In this document: piece by piece, positions 6,637 to 13,995 of the stretch
Position numbering within the stretch: the first letter of the stretch is position 1
How the letters are laid out: every line of letters begins with the position of its first letter
Origin: an uncultured bacterium
GTDB taxonomy: Bacteria > Vulcanimicrobiota > CADAWZ01
Length of the DNA stretch: 13,995 bases
Assembly (NCBI GenBank): GCA_949288455.1
Contig: CASEKF010000017.1
Span: forward strand, 1 to 13,995
Reading direction: 5' to 3'
Translations under genes and position numbers: made by a program
Notes under the pieces: generated by a model
Databases searched by the model: none
What the model saw: the letters and a program-made list of their open reading frames with translations, nothing else
What the model was told of the DNA's origin: nothing

Positions 6637-7647
6637 ATGAAAAAAACGATAAAATTTTGTTTTATATTCGCTATATTATCAATAATTCTAGCCGCGATAG
6701 GAGGAGTATGCTGGTTTAAAAACGCATGTCTAGGCTATATCCCGGGAGAAAAAATCGAAGCGTTTATACCTGAAGGTTCTTCAGGTATAGAAATAGCGGA
6801 ACTTTTGGAACGACGAAAAGTTATAAAAAGCGCGTTGGCTTTTAGGATAGCCATAAAAATATCTCATTCCGATAATTTCTTATCGGGAAAATACACTTTT
6901 GATTCTTCCGATTCGATAGATAAAATCATCGAACGCCTAAAAAAAGGCGAGCAAGCCTTAAATCTCGTCACTATTCCGGAAGGACTTACTATAAAACAAA
7001 CGGCCGAGATTTTGGAAAAAGAAAATATCTGCGAAACGAAAGATTTTCTTGAAGCCGCCTCTAAACATAATATCATAATCAACGGGACTAAAATAAACAA
7101 TTTAGAAGGATATCTTTTGCCTGAGACATATGATATTCCGGCAACCAGCGACGCAGAAGACGTAATCGAAATGATGACGAAAAGTTTCGATCAGGAAATA
7201 TCTCCGCTCTATAACGAAAGAAAAAGCGGTCTACCCCAAAAGATGACTCTAAACGACATAGTAATTTTGGCTTCGTTAATAGAAAAAGAAGCCAAAATTC
7301 CAGAAGAGCGGCCCATAATCGCAGGAGTCTATTATAATCGACTCCAAAGAGGCATGAATCTTGAATGCGACGCGACTATCCAATATGCATTAGGAGAAAA
7401 CAAGAAAAATTTATTATACAGCGACTTGAAAATTGATTCTCCGTACAATACGTATATGTACTCTGGTCTTCCTCCCGGAGCTATCGCAAATCCGGGACGA
7501 GATTCGTTATACGCTGCTCTAAATCCGGTTGAACATGATTATTTTTTCTATGTTCTAAACGAGATAAAAAACGATGGGAGCCATGTATTCTCAAAAACTG
7601 CGGCAGAACATGAAAAAGCCGTATATAAATATTTAAAGGAATATTGA
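6637..7647 (+). CDS. mltG: Endolytic murein transglycosylase MltG (YceG-like)
   Basis: MltG is an inner-membrane-anchored lytic transglycosylase that cleaves nascent glycan strands in the periplasm and is thought to terminate their growth. The 336-residue product has a single N-terminal transmembrane anchor (about residues 5-26), a LysM-like region (IPEGSSGIEIAELLE near 45-57 and IPEGLTIKQTAEILE near 113-127) and the catalytic domain. That domain carries ASLIEKEAK (212-220, containing the family's catalytic Glu), AGVYYNRLQRGMNLECDATIQY (split around 229-250) and SPYNTYMYSGLPPGAIANPG. Length and domain order are normal. I see no clear Shine-Dalgarno before the ATG, which is preceded by a T run; it may depend on read-through from the PAC2 gene 36 bases upstream. 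It sits second to last in functional clarity within a five-gene plus-strand run. Confidence 0.95.
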   Translation: MKKTIKFCFIFAILSIILAAIGGVCWFKNACLGYIPGEKIEAFIPEGSSGIEIAELLERRKVIKSALAFRIAIKISHSDNFLSGKYTFDSSDSIDKIIERLKKGEQALNLVTIPEGLTIKQTAEILEKENICETKDFLEAASKHNIIINGTKINNLEGYLLPETYDIPATSDAEDVIEMMTKSFDQEISPLYNERKSGLPQKMTLNDIVILASLIEKEAKIPEERPIIAGVYYNRLQRGMNLECDATIQYALGENKKNLLYSDLKIDSPYNTYMYSGLPPGAIANPGRDSLYAALNPVEHDYFFYVLNEIKNDGSHVFSKTAAEHEKAVYKYLKEY

Positions 7648-7688
7648 TTACCAATTAAATTTATAAATTACGGAGGCGCGCTGTCTAC

Positions 7689-8633
7689 ATGAAATTATTT
7701 TTTAACGCGACGTTTTTTTCTATAACGCTATCTATTTTCGCTCTTTGCTGTTCTTGTTCTATTAATAACGCTAAAACGCAAGCAACTAAAACGTATCAAG
7801 TCAAAATAGGCGATTATATTCTCTGGTCAATAAATGATTCCGAAAGACAAGCCGCAACGGATATTTTTCAGCATCCGGCAGTTCTTGAAAAGCTAAAAGA
7901 CTCGGAACTCGATAAATCGGAAATAGAAGAAAAAGAAAAAGTCTTAAAAGAAATACAAGAGACGTATCCGGACGGAACATATACCGGAACTATTAATTTT
8001 TTTGTTCTGAAAACTCCTAAGAAAAACTTTCTAATAGACGCGGGGTTGTCAAATCTCAAAGAAAAACTCTTAGGAGTAGGTTTAGAGCCAAAAGATATAG
8101 ACACCGCGCTTATAACGCATGTCCACCCCGATCATATAAAAGGCCTTATAGATCATCAAAAAGCCGTTCTTCCAAACGCAAATATACTGATCAGTCTTCA
8201 GGAATCAAAATACCTCAACAATCTGGACGATACGGATAAAAATAAAGCCGCATACTTAGAATTATGCCAAGCTTACGGCTCCAGAATATCTACGTTTACA
8301 AACGACGGCTCGGAGATCGAGCCCGGTATTCTTCCAATAGCGATTCCCGGTCATACTCCGGGACATACGGCCTATAAAGTAACGTCAAAAAATAAATCGG
8401 TTTTATTGCTGGGGGACATATTTCATTCTATAGATCTTCAGCTAAAAAATAGAGATATCTGCGTAGTATATGACTATAAACCGTATACTGCGGCTTCCGT
8501 GCGAAAAGATACGTTAGATCTCCTGGAGCAAGAACCGGACATGCTGTGCGCAGGAGCACATATAACTTTTCCGGGAATAGGCAAAATAACGAAAGACGCA
8601 AAGGGAATTTATAAATTTGTTCCTCAACAATAA
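7689..8633 (+). CDS. Metallo-beta-lactamase-fold hydrolase, probable lipoprotein or secreted
   Basis: The 314-residue protein has an N-terminal hydrophobic segment (about 3-22) ending in ALCCSCS, which looks like a lipoprotein or Sec signal, although the residues before the candidate cysteine do not match the lipobox strictly. The metallo-beta-lactamase fold carries the full dinuclear metal set: HVHPDH (144-149), GHTPGHTAY (221-229), LLGDIFH (240-246) and a final GAHITFPG (289-296). HxHxDH with a following GHTPGH resembles the lactonase/arylsulfatase-type hydrolases such as AHL lactonases, but substrate cannot be told from sequence. An acidic/basic helical stretch (about 62-92) precedes the domain. 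GGAGG stands 12 bases before the ATG, slightly long. It is 41 bases after mltG, and so probably in the same transcript. No missing catalytic residue is seen. Confidence 0.85.
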   Translation: MKLFFNATFFSITLSIFALCCSCSINNAKTQATKTYQVKIGDYILWSINDSERQAATDIFQHPAVLEKLKDSELDKSEIEEKEKVLKEIQETYPDGTYTGTINFFVLKTPKKNFLIDAGLSNLKEKLLGVGLEPKDIDTALITHVHPDHIKGLIDHQKAVLPNANILISLQESKYLNNLDDTDKNKAAYLELCQAYGSRISTFTNDGSEIEPGILPIAIPGHTPGHTAYKVTSKNKSVLLLGDIFHSIDLQLKNRDICVVYDYKPYTAASVRKDTLDLLEQEPDMLCAGAHITFPGIGKITKDAKGIYKFVPQQ

Positions 8634-8639
8634 TGAAAC

Positions 8640-8664
8640 GACGCGATTAACTGCGCGGTCTTTT
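8640..8664 (+). terminator. Weak candidate intrinsic terminator
   Basis: GACGCG (8640-8645) pairs with CGCGGTC (8654-8660) through six GC-rich pairs with one bulged G and an 8-base loop, followed by TTTT. It lies 6 bases after the stop of the metallo-beta-lactamase-fold gene and could attenuate, rather than stop, transcription into the metallophosphoesterase gene. The short stem and short U-run make this uncertain. Confidence 0.35.
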
Positions 8665-8687
8665 AGCAAATAATCGAAAACAACGAC

Positions 8688-9527
8688 ATGAATAAAAAAA
8701 TGATAATAGCTCCAATCATACTTCTATCTGCGGCGGCGGCAGCGTTTGCCGTTTCTTTTTTAACGGAAGAAAATAATGCGCTTACGACAACTTACCTAGA
8801 CGTAGAAGTAAATAATATACAAGGAACGATTCGAATAGTTCTTTTATCAGATCTTCATGGGAAAAAATTCGGACGAGACAACGATATACTTATAAAGAAA
8901 ATCGAAAATATAAACCCTGATCTGATCTGCTTTGCCGGAGATCTTACTAACGGAAGAGATAAAAAAGGAAAAACAGATAAAACAGGTTTAAAACTTCTTG
9001 CAGATTTAAATAAATCGTATCCAGTATTATATATTCCGGGCAATCATGAGTATAACGGAGGCGAAAAAATAAAGAACCTCCATAACGAACTCCAAAAATC
9101 CGGAGTACGTCTCTTAAAATCTCAAATACAATCTTTAACGATTAAAGATAATAATATAAACATATTGGGGCTGGAAGAATTAGAAAATCCAAATTCAGTA
9201 GAGTCGCTGCTTACAAAATTTGAAAAAAAAGAAAGTCCAAAAATTGTTCTCAGTCATTTTCCGGAAAATTTTCCAAAATACGCGCAATATAACATAGATC
9301 TTATATTGTCGGGACACGCTCATGGAGGCCAAATAATTTTGCCTCTGCTTGGCGGAATATATGCTCCCGGACAAGGTTTATTTCCAAAATATTATAAAGG
9401 TTTGTATGAAACGCGCAGCGTTAAAATGGCAGTCAGCAGAGGACTTGGAAGCAGCGTCTTCCCTCAAAGACTATTTAATCGCCCTGAAATAGTTATCGTA
9501 GATATTCGCCCGAACGACAAAAGCTAG
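8688..9527 (+). CDS. Membrane-anchored calcineurin-like metallophosphoesterase (YkuE/YaeI type)
   Basis: The 279-residue protein has an N-terminal transmembrane segment (about 5-25, Ala-rich) and then a calcineurin-like phosphoesterase domain with all five blocks: SDLHG (54-58), AGDLT (83-87), GNHE (118-121), LSHFPE (188-193) and SGHAHGGQ (208-215). These supply the Asp, His and Asn ligands for two metal ions. The arrangement resembles YkuE/YaeI-type phosphodiesterases, some of which act on cell-envelope lipids or UDP-sugar lipids; the actual substrate is unknown. There is no clear Shine-Dalgarno before the ATG. It is the last gene of the plus-strand run and converges on the LolA-like gene (69-base gap). 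I see no clear terminator in that gap. Confidence 0.9.
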   Translation: MNKKMIIAPIILLSAAAAAFAVSFLTEENNALTTTYLDVEVNNIQGTIRIVLLSDLHGKKFGRDNDILIKKIENINPDLICFAGDLTNGRDKKGKTDKTGLKLLADLNKSYPVLYIPGNHEYNGGEKIKNLHNELQKSGVRLLKSQIQSLTIKDNNINILGLEELENPNSVESLLTKFEKKESPKIVLSHFPENFPKYAQYNIDLILSGHAHGGQIILPLLGGIYAPGQGLFPKYYKGLYETRSVKMAVSRGLGSSVFPQRLFNRPEIVIVDIRPNDKS

Positions 9528-9596
9528 ATTTTGCGCCTCAAAACGCATAAAACGAGCATAACCAGCATAAAAAAAGAAAAACAAGTTCTAAAAATT

Positions 9597-10664
9597 TTAT
9601 TTTTCAAACATTTCTTCGGCAATTCCTTTATTTATATAATAATCTCCGTATACAACTTCTCCTGTAGCTTGAATGCCTATAAATGGAAAAAGTATTTTAA
9701 AGTCTATTTTATCAAAAAGCTTAAAGCCTTCTATAGAACGATAATGACATAAAAGATCTACTTCTCCCCCATTTCGATAAGAATATATCTGCCTAGGAAA
9801 AAGCCAGGTATTTTTATCGACCCATAAATCAATTTTCTCCAAATCGCCGCGTCCTTCTATGGGCACCATTCTTAACATAAAACAGTCGGTAAAACCTTCT
9901 CCGCCTTCAAATATTTTAACAGTGTATTTAGAAGGGTCAGGCAAGCTCCAACCGAACGCTTGAGGATACCTGCCCAAAAAATCAGGAGCTTTTACAAACG
10001 TCACCTTATGTAAATCAGGCTCTTTAAAATAATAATTTCCTTCAATATTAAACGGAATCTCAAGGAAAGTATACTTGGCTTTAACGGATATGTCAAAAGG
10101 AGAAACATAATCTTTAAGTCCCAGATTAACTATACGCATTCTATCTATAATTTTAGCAAAGTCAGCCCTTTTAAGCGACGAACCATAAGAAGGAAAATTA
10201 ACGTCTTTCTTCACGTCGACTTTATTTTTCTCCGCCGGCTGTTCCGGAACAGAAATAGCGTCGCCATTCTTATCTGAGTCGGGAATATTGCCATACTTGC
10301 CGGAATCAGAAGGAGACGAAGAAGAAGAAGAACCGTCGGCCGAATCCGAGGAAGGAGACTTGTCGGAAGCGCCGCCCTGGGAATCAAAAGGAACAGATTG
10401 TGTCGCTTCATGCTTCCGTTCATATTGACTTACGAAAAACGTAACGGAAAGCAAATTCTGCAGATATGAAGATAAGCCGTTCTCTAAAATCGACTTGTCT
10501 ATTAAAGAAATACATGGTTCGCTATTTTCTTCAAAATTGCTTTTTACGACATTGACAGGGAAAAAACCGTCTGTCTCAGGCGTACCAAAATTTTCATTAG
10601 CGCTTATATATTGACACAAACATAACGTAAACGCCAAGAGATAGGCAAAAAAACTTCCCTTCAT
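9597..10664 (-). CDS. Secreted protein with Ser/Asp-rich linker and LolA-like C-terminal domain
   Basis: The 355-residue product has a Sec signal peptide (hydrophobic about 5-19, likely cut near ISA-NE at 22-23). Residues about 25-90 are an unassigned N-terminal part, and about 95-155 a low-complexity linker rich in Ser, Asp and Gly. From about 165 to the end there is a beta-rich domain (DISVKAKYTFLEIPFNIEG, then VTFVKAPDFLGRYPQAFG, LWVDKNTWLFPRQIYSYRNG and FKILFPFIGIQATGEV) whose strand pattern resembles the LolA/LolB and outer-membrane lipoprotein-sorting fold. I do not recognise a named family, and the LolA likeness is by eye. GAGGAG (10674-10679) is 9 bases before the ATG. It starts 22 bases after ugd, so it probably shares that transcript. 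It likely acts in the periplasm or at the outer membrane. Confidence 0.65.
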   Translation of the reverse strand: MKGSFFAYLLAFTLCLCQYISANENFGTPETDGFFPVNVVKSNFEENSEPCISLIDKSILENGLSSYLQNLLSVTFFVSQYERKHEATQSVPFDSQGGASDKSPSSDSADGSSSSSSPSDSGKYGNIPDSDKNGDAISVPEQPAEKNKVDVKKDVNFPSYGSSLKRADFAKIIDRMRIVNLGLKDYVSPFDISVKAKYTFLEIPFNIEGNYYFKEPDLHKVTFVKAPDFLGRYPQAFGWSLPDPSKYTVKIFEGGEGFTDCFMLRMVPIEGRGDLEKIDLWVDKNTWLFPRQIYSYRNGGEVDLLCHYRSIEGFKLFDKIDFKILFPFIGIQATGEVVYGDYYINKGIAEEMFEK

Positions 10665-10686
10665 AAACTTAAACTCCTCTTTTTAT

Positions 10687-11991
10687 TTATCTTCTGCCTA
10701 TGCCAAAATATAAAAATCCCATAGATTGCATTCTGGCAGGATCATACATATTTCTGCCGTCTATAACAACCCTGTCTCTCATAATACTTCTAATTTTTAT
10801 AAAATCGAGTCTATTGAATTCTTTCCACTCCGTTAATAAAGCTAACGCGTCGGCCTCCTCAAGAGCCTCATAGGGATTATTGCAAAAAACGACCGAAGTA
10901 TCGCTTAAGATTTTCTTAGCGTTATCCATAGCCACCGGATCATAAACTCTTATTTGAGCCCCTTTAGAAAGCAATTGACGTATTATTATTAGAGAAGGAG
11001 CGTTTCTTAAATCATCCGTATTAGGTTTAAACGATAAGCCCAACAAAGCGATACGCTTATTCTCTAAAGTTTCTTCGCAATAATAACTTTCAAGTTTCTT
11101 AACTACAAGTTCATGCTGGGCAATATTAACGTCCTGAACGGCTTTCAATATTTTAAAATCAAAGCCTTTCGTTTCGGCAATATTGATAAAAGCAGATACG
11201 TCTTTTGGAAAACAAGAGCCGCCATAACCGATTCCGGCTTTCAGAAAATCCATTCCTATCCTTTTATCAAGACCGATACCACGAGCTACTTTAGAAATAT
11301 CCGCTCCCGCAAGATCGCATATATTCGCAATAGAATTGATAAAAGAAATTTTCATCGCAAGATAAGCGTTAGCGGAATGTTTAATCAATTCGGCGCTATT
11401 AATATCAGTGATCAATAAAGGAGCGTTAAGAGGCTCGTAAAGCTTTACCAAAAGAGAAGAAGCTCTATCCCCGGTAACTCCTATCACAACTCTATCCGGT
11501 TTTAAAAAATCGTCTACCGCAGTGCCTTCGCGTAAAAATTCGGGATTAGAAGCTATGTCGAAATCGACTCCATCAGGAGCGGCTTTTTTTATCGTATCCA
11601 TAAGCCATTCTCCGGTCTGAACAGGCACCGTGCTTTTTTCCACTATCAATCTATAGTCGGACAAGCAAGAGCCAATCTGCCGAGCAACGTTCTCAACGGA
11701 AGATAAATCAGCTTCCCCGCTTGGCTTAGACGGAGTGTCTACGGCAACAAAAATAACTAGGCCATGTTTCACTCCTTCCTTAATATCGGTTGAGAAACTC
11801 AATCTTCCCTCCAGAAAATTCGAATGGACAAGTTCCATTAATCCGGGTTCGTAAAAAGGAATTTGACCGTTCAAAAGCATCTGAATCTTATCTTCGTTTT
11901 TATCGATACAAAACACGTCATGACCCAGTTCGGCAAAACAAGCTCCGCTAACAAGTCCGACGTAACCGGTGCCTATAATAGTAATCTTCAT
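10687..11991 (-). CDS. ugd: UDP-glucose 6-dehydrogenase
   Basis: This cytoplasmic enzyme oxidises UDP-glucose to UDP-glucuronate with two NAD+, supplying uronic acid for capsule, exopolysaccharide or lipid-A modification. The 434-residue product has the normal length. Features in order are the NAD-binding GTGYVGL (7-13), DTPSKPSGEADLS (85-97) of the dinucleotide domain, SNPEFLREG (148-156), IKHSANAYLAMKISF (203-217) of the central helix, and the active-site GYGGSCFPKD with catalytic Cys260 and Asp264. The C-terminal UDP-binding domain contains LGLSFKPNTDDLRNAPS. ATG at 11991 gives the classic MKITIIGTGYVGL start. However, AGGAG (12005-12009) is 13 bases from that ATG but only 4 from an in-frame TTG at 12000, so a three-residue extension is possible. 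It lies between the glycosidase and the LolA-like gene. Confidence 0.93.
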   Translation of the reverse strand: MKITIIGTGYVGLVSGACFAELGHDVFCIDKNEDKIQMLLNGQIPFYEPGLMELVHSNFLEGRLSFSTDIKEGVKHGLVIFVAVDTPSKPSGEADLSSVENVARQIGSCLSDYRLIVEKSTVPVQTGEWLMDTIKKAAPDGVDFDIASNPEFLREGTAVDDFLKPDRVVIGVTGDRASSLLVKLYEPLNAPLLITDINSAELIKHSANAYLAMKISFINSIANICDLAGADISKVARGIGLDKRIGMDFLKAGIGYGGSCFPKDVSAFINIAETKGFDFKILKAVQDVNIAQHELVVKKLESYYCEETLENKRIALLGLSFKPNTDDLRNAPSLIIIRQLLSKGAQIRVYDPVAMDNAKKILSDTSVVFCNNPYEALEEADALALLTEWKEFNRLDFIKIRSIMRDRVVIDGRNMYDPARMQSMGFLYFGIGRR

Positions 11992-12027
11992 AACTGTCAA
12001 AAATCTCCTAAATAAATAGAGTAATTA

Positions 12028-12055
12028 ATTATAAAATATCTTAAATATTCGGCAA
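12028..12055 (-). promoter_or_regulatory. Candidate ugd promoter
   Basis: On the minus strand TTGCCG (12050-12055) and a perfect TATAAT (12028-12033) are separated by 16 bases, about 37 bases before the ugd ATG. The 116-base gap after the glycosidase stop would then give ugd and the LolA-like gene their own start of transcription in addition to any read-through. A second TATAAT at 12075-12080 has a poorer -35. AT-rich composition makes chance matches likely. Confidence 0.45.
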
Positions 12056-12107
12056 ATAAAAATATAGCAAAGCGATTATAAAATTAATAATCAATAATAG
12101 ACTTAGA

Positions 12108-13995
12108 TTAATTATCTTCGTTATTTAAAGCGTTAGAATCTTTAACGTCGGAACCGGAACCGTCCGGAACTTCAGCTCCTTTATCCGAATCGTCGGGAAT
12201 CTTAAGTTCAGAGCCTGAATTATCTAAAATTTTGTCTCCCGCCTGAAGTAATTTTACGGCAAGAGTTTTTCCGTCTTTTAAAATTACAAGCGAACTGTTG
12301 GCAAATTGTTCCTCAATATAAAATACCGCAGGCTCAGAGGAATTAACGGATAAAGGTTTCTTCAACAGTTCCAAGCCGTCAGCGTCTATAACGGCAAATT
12401 CTGCGCCGTCGAGGGTAGAGCGATTTCCATACTCGTCCTCGCAATAAAAAACGGCCTTAAAAAAGTTATTGCCCTGCAAAAGTTTATTCCTATAAAAATC
12501 TACGGAAAGATTGTATAAGACCGGAGAAGACGGCACAAATTTTCCTTCCCAAATTTTACCTTTAAACGAACCGCACTCGGCATAAAGATCAAAACTTCCG
12601 GCCTTTTTCATGCTACCGATAGAAAAAGAAGCTATTCCGCCTAGCGATTTAACATATTTAGGAAATCCTCCGAAAGAGGGGGCTATTTTCACGAAAGAAC
12701 CGTCAGGCAAAGGTTTGCCCGAGGCGTCTAAAAGCTGAACTTCAATTGACGCAAAATCTTTACCGTCGCACAAAATTTCATTTTTATCAGCTTTTAAAAC
12801 GCTAACGGAATAAGGAATCAAAAGCTCTTCTCCGATATAAAGACACAAAGCGTTTCCCACAGGTCTTTCATATACCGATACCCCTAAGGGTTTAGATATA
12901 TCCGCCCCAAGGATATCCATAGCTACGGAGCCTCCGCCGTCAAGGTTCATACCGGAAACTATTCCGGAACGCACCATCTTTTCCGCAAAAGTTTCCAACT
13001 TCATACCTTCTTTATGACTGTCAAAATACCCTGAAGCGGTAAAAAGTCTAACTCTTCCTTCGCTGTCTACGCCAACTCCAGTACGCCCTGCTAATCTTGT
13101 TATATCGTTGCCTTTTTTGCCTAGCTCCTCTTCGTCCGCGTTAACGGCCACTTTGGAATCAGACACAAGTCTGGGACCTCCTCCCAAAACAAAAGCCGCA
13201 TTTTCAAAAGCTTTTCCGGAAACGGAATAAACTACTCCATCTTTCGCGATCATCCTGTCTATAACGGTAGAGCCGTCCATTAAAACTGCAAAACAAGTTC
13301 GAGGAGGCCGTCTGGAAACATGAGGCGAAACTAATTGCCCATATCTATAAAAAAGACCTAGAGGAGCTCCTCCTTCATAAGCGAAAAAGCCTCCGTTCAC
13401 CGCAGCGACAGCTTTAGCGTGCTCTCGTATACGCCCCACTTTATCGCGTCCTGAAGGAGAAAGAACTATATCGAAATAAGACGTTCCCAACGGATAAGCA
13501 AGAACAGAAAGCTCGTTAAATCTTACGTAACCGTTTTCATCGGAAAATTCCTCAATATTTAAAGATACGTCTTTGGAAATTAAATAAGAAGCCGAAACGG
13601 AAAATTTTCTGTAAAAATCTACCGCGATACGTTCTCTTCCCTTTTCAGACAACTTCATAACTTTAACGTTCGACTCGGGAAGCGGATATTTAAGCGCAAT
13701 GGATAATAAAAAACGCCCGTCGTTTTCGTTTATGTTTACCTCTGAAAACAGCTTATCGTCCACTTTAAAATTAGTTTTCAGACCGTTCTTAATTTTGCAT
13801 CCTAATACGACAAAATTAAAACTAGGTTCGGGAAGCAAAGAAAAAAAAGAATAAAACGGAACGGAAGAATCAAATTCCAAAACGACTCTTATTTTCTCCT
13901 TATCCGCGCTATATCTGACGTCGTTTAAAAGCGGAGATGTCGGAGATGTTTCGGCAAAAGAGACCGAAAATAAAATTGCAAAGTAAATAAATAAA
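12108..13995 (-). CDS. Secreted AMIN-like / phosphodiester glycosidase (NAGPA) / Ig-like protein, N-terminus off the right edge
   Basis: The frame stays open to the right edge (628 visible residues plus the stop). The first visible residues, LFIYFAILFSVSFA-ETSP, are a Sec signal peptide missing only its start, so the true ATG is just beyond 13995. Next comes an AMIN-like beta domain (about 24-130, beginning VRYSADKEKIRVVLEF), a type of domain that binds peptidoglycan in AmiC. Then comes a PF09992 phosphodiester glycosidase domain (about 160-385) with AVNGGFF (198-204), RTGVGVD (304-310), NLDGGGSVAM (350-359) and ERPVGNA. These are the signature segments of the family, whose mammalian member uncovers mannose-6-phosphate. 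One or two Ig-like (invasin-type) beta domains follow (about 390-590), then an acidic Ser/Asp/Gly tail (about 590-628). It is probably extracytoplasmic and acts on a surface or wall glycan; substrate is unknown. ugd follows on the same strand. Confidence 0.88.
   Translation of the reverse strand, partial: LFIYFAILFSVSFAETSPTSPLLNDVRYSADKEKIRVVLEFDSSVPFYSFFSLLPEPSFNFVVLGCKIKNGLKTNFKVDDKLFSEVNINENDGRFLLSIALKYPLPESNVKVMKLSEKGRERIAVDFYRKFSVSASYLISKDVSLNIEEFSDENGYVRFNELSVLAYPLGTSYFDIVLSPSGRDKVGRIREHAKAVAAVNGGFFAYEGGAPLGLFYRYGQLVSPHVSRRPPRTCFAVLMDGSTVIDRMIAKDGVVYSVSGKAFENAAFVLGGGPRLVSDSKVAVNADEEELGKKGNDITRLAGRTGVGVDSEGRVRLFTASGYFDSHKEGMKLETFAEKMVRSGIVSGMNLDGGGSVAMDILGADISKPLGVSVYERPVGNALCLYIGEELLIPYSVSVLKADKNEILCDGKDFASIEVQLLDASGKPLPDGSFVKIAPSFGGFPKYVKSLGGIASFSIGSMKKAGSFDLYAECGSFKGKIWEGKFVPSSPVLYNLSVDFYRNKLLQGNNFFKAVFYCEDEYGNRSTLDGAEFAVIDADGLELLKKPLSVNSSEPAVFYIEEQFANSSLVILKDGKTLAVKLLQAGDKILDNSGSELKIPDDSDKGAEVPDGSGSDVKDSNALNNEDN

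Noticed and set aside
9528-9596. Bidirectional terminator between the converging genes
   Set aside because: The 69-base gap is A-rich on the plus strand, but I find no stem longer than about 3 pairs next to a U-run.
13878-13880. TTG as the glycosidase start
   Set aside because: The frame continues upstream with a signal peptide and part of the AMIN-like domain; starting here would cut both.

Overview
The window is AT-rich bacterial DNA carrying ten protein genes on both strands. I see no RNA gene, insertion sequence, phage gene or CRISPR array. The envelope repertoire (MltG-type murein transglycosylase, a secreted AMIN/phosphodiester glycosidase protein, UDP-glucose dehydrogenase, secreted LolA-like and lipoprotein-like products) together with EttA suggests a Gram-negative-type bacterium. 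Two PAC2-family proteins and a TPR protein with an FG-rich repeat tail are unusual for well-studied groups and suggest an uncultivated or deep-branching lineage, but the phylum cannot be fixed from this sequence.

Layout. Positions 1-1944 (minus) hold a TPR-repeat protein that runs off the left edge inside a disordered tail of 14/15-residue tandem repeats. An AT-rich spacer carries its likely promoter. Next, on the minus strand, come ettA (2234-3916) and an osmC/ohr-family gene (4204-4614), separated by a spacer with a long imperfect inverted repeat. A divergent promoter region (4615-4820) separates these from a plus-strand run of five genes (4821-9527): two overlapping PAC2 paralogues, mltG, a metallo-beta-lactamase-fold probable lipoprotein and a membrane-anchored metallophosphoesterase. 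This run ends tail-to-tail with a minus-strand group (9597-13995). In transcription order that group is a secreted AMIN plus phosphodiester glycosidase plus Ig-like protein (start just outside the window), ugd with a candidate promoter of its own, and a secreted LolA-like protein.

How they may work together (inference). The right-hand group fits surface-glycan metabolism: Ugd makes UDP-glucuronate, and the glycosidase and LolA-like protein act outside the cytoplasmic membrane. The plus-strand run couples two PAC2 proteins of unknown role to murein synthesis (MltG) and envelope-tethered hydrolases. EttA and OsmC are housekeeping or stress functions. The strongest candidates for something undescribed are the TPR/FG-repeat protein and the coupled PAC2 pair.

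Several gene starts were chosen from ribosome-binding sites rather than from the longest frame. Both edge genes are partial.
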